A stretch of DNA of 6,583 nucleotides from Butyrivibrio sp. (GTDB lineage Bacteria; Bacillota; Clostridia; Lachnospirales; Lachnospiraceae), in the NCBI GenBank assembly GCA_024688095.1, contig JAILEJ010000498.1, positions 1 to 6,583 of the forward strand, written 5' to 3'. The notes below the pieces were generated by a model. It had not been told where the DNA came from, made no database searches, and worked only from the letters and a program-made list of their open reading frames with translations. Each line of letters opens with the position of its first letter. The stretch's first letter is position 1. The position numbers and the translations under genes were made by a program. Shown here in pieces: positions 5,964-6,583 of this stretch.

Positions 5964-6583
5964 GGCTAGGGAAGACTCGACTTGAATGTAAATATTTAGC
6001 TATACAATCTTTCTTCAATGAAAAGCATTGGAGCATAAACTGGATGTGCAAAACGCTGGGTGTCTCACACGCAGCTTATTATAAATGGCTTCATAGAGAG
6101 GTTCCCGAGAAAGAATTGGAAGACCAGAGGATTGCTGAGGTTATCAAAGAATACGATGATCGTTTTGGTCATATCCTTGGTTACAGGCGTATGACTCTTT
6201 GGATAAACCACTTCAATGGTACAGACTATAGAGTTAAGCGTATACACCGAATCATGAAAGCCATCGGAGTTCATGCAATTATACGCGCCAAGAGAAAACA
6301 CTACGAGCCTTCAACTCCAGAGACTGTTGCAGAGAATACTCTCAAAAGAGATTTTCATGCAGACAAGCCCAATGAAAAGTGGACAACTGACGTTACCGAG
6401 TTCAAGATTCCTGAGGCTAATAAGAAGCTGTATCTAAGTGCAATTCTTGATCTATACGATAGGTCTCCGGTAGCTTATGTTATCAGCAACAGAAATGACA
6501 ATGCATTAGTATTCAAAACTTTTGACAAAGCAATAGCGGAGAATCCTGATGCCACCCCACTTTTTCACTCAGATCGTGGATTC
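5960..6583 (+). CDS. IS3-family transposase OrfB, DDE catalytic part (C-terminus outside window)
   Basis: The -1 frame is open from the orfA overlap to the window end, 208 codons from a possible GTG start at 5960 (GGAAGGGAT just upstream; ATT at 5948 is another possible start, and much or all of it may be made only as the OrfAB fusion). Residues about 29-43 (MCKTLGVSHAAYYKW) match the HTH_21 region, and GYRRM follows at the usual place. The integrase-type core begins near KWTTD, with first catalytic D144, and HSDRG carries the second, D205. The spacing of 60 residues is that of IS3 enzymes. The catalytic Glu should lie about 35 residues further on, outside the window, so I cannot say whether the enzyme is intact. 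No stop or frameshift is seen in the visible part. Confidence 0.9.
   Translation, partial: MRLGKTRLECKYLAIQSFFNEKHWSINWMCKTLGVSHAAYYKWLHREVPEKELEDQRIAEVIKEYDDRFGHILGYRRMTLWINHFNGTDYRVKRIHRIMKAIGVHAIIRAKRKHYEPSTPETVAENTLKRDFHADKPNEKWTTDVTEFKIPEANKKLYLSAILDLYDRSPVAYVISNRNDNALVFKTFDKAIAENPDATPLFHSDRGF

Larger units (their letters stand above)
5181..6583 (+). mobile_element. IS3-family insertion sequence, left part only
   Basis: The element is identified by an orfA/orfB pair in the 0 and -1 frames with an A7 slippery run between them, an HTH-plus-zipper OrfA, and an OrfB with the IS3-type DDE core. The left end is placed approximately at GGCTGTCTCA (5181-5190), by its position between the preceding stop and the hairpin upstream of orfA. 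The true terminal inverted repeat cannot be fixed, because the right end is outside the window. It lies in the same orientation as the gene before it. Confidence 0.8.

Overview
The window is AT-rich, uses the standard code and has strong AGGAGG-like ribosome binding sites. Its gene content (VTC-domain protein, DUF4956 membrane protein, secreted Cthe_2159-like beta-helix lipoprotein, DUF3810 protein) is what I would expect of an anaerobic Firmicute, most likely a Lachnospiraceae-type Clostridia. That placement is an inference from style and gene families, not a species call.

Layout. Bases 1-950 (minus) hold the N-terminal 316 residues of a DUF3810-type membrane protein with an HELSH zinc-protease-like motif; its C-terminus lies outside the window. 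A perfect 13-bp hairpin at 999-1035 separates it from the next transcription unit. Bases 4411 down to 1075 (minus) form a compact three-gene operon, transcribed in this order: a soluble VTC-domain (polyphosphate polymerase-like) protein, a DUF4956 multipass membrane protein whose GTG start overlaps the preceding stop by 8 nt, and, after a 72-nt gap containing a strong RNA hairpin, a 610-residue beta-helix lipoprotein. Bases 4412-4688 are a divergent control region with 11-bp-period repeats on both sides. Bases 4689-5168 (plus) encode an unrecognised 159-residue cytosolic protein.

From about 5181 to the window end lies the left part of an IS3-family insertion sequence, only about a dozen bases past the stop of the 159-residue gene and in the same orientation. 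It has an orfA (GTG start, three helix-turn-helix units and a leucine-zipper-like tail), an A7 slippery site, and an orfB in the -1 frame, cut by the window edge after the second catalytic Asp. A long hairpin at the left end pairs the orfA Shine-Dalgarno with an upstream CCTCC, which should keep transposase translation low on read-through transcripts.

How the genes may work together. The most interesting unit is the VTC/DUF4956/beta-helix operon. The catalytic tunnel residues expected of a VTC enzyme appear to be present, but the protein has neither an SPX domain nor membrane helices. The translationally coupled DUF4956 protein could supply the membrane part, as a split version of the eukaryotic VTC polymerase-channel complex, and the lipoprotein would act outside the membrane. 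The gene association is known from related genomes as far as I recall; the joint function is not established, and the split-complex model is my inference.
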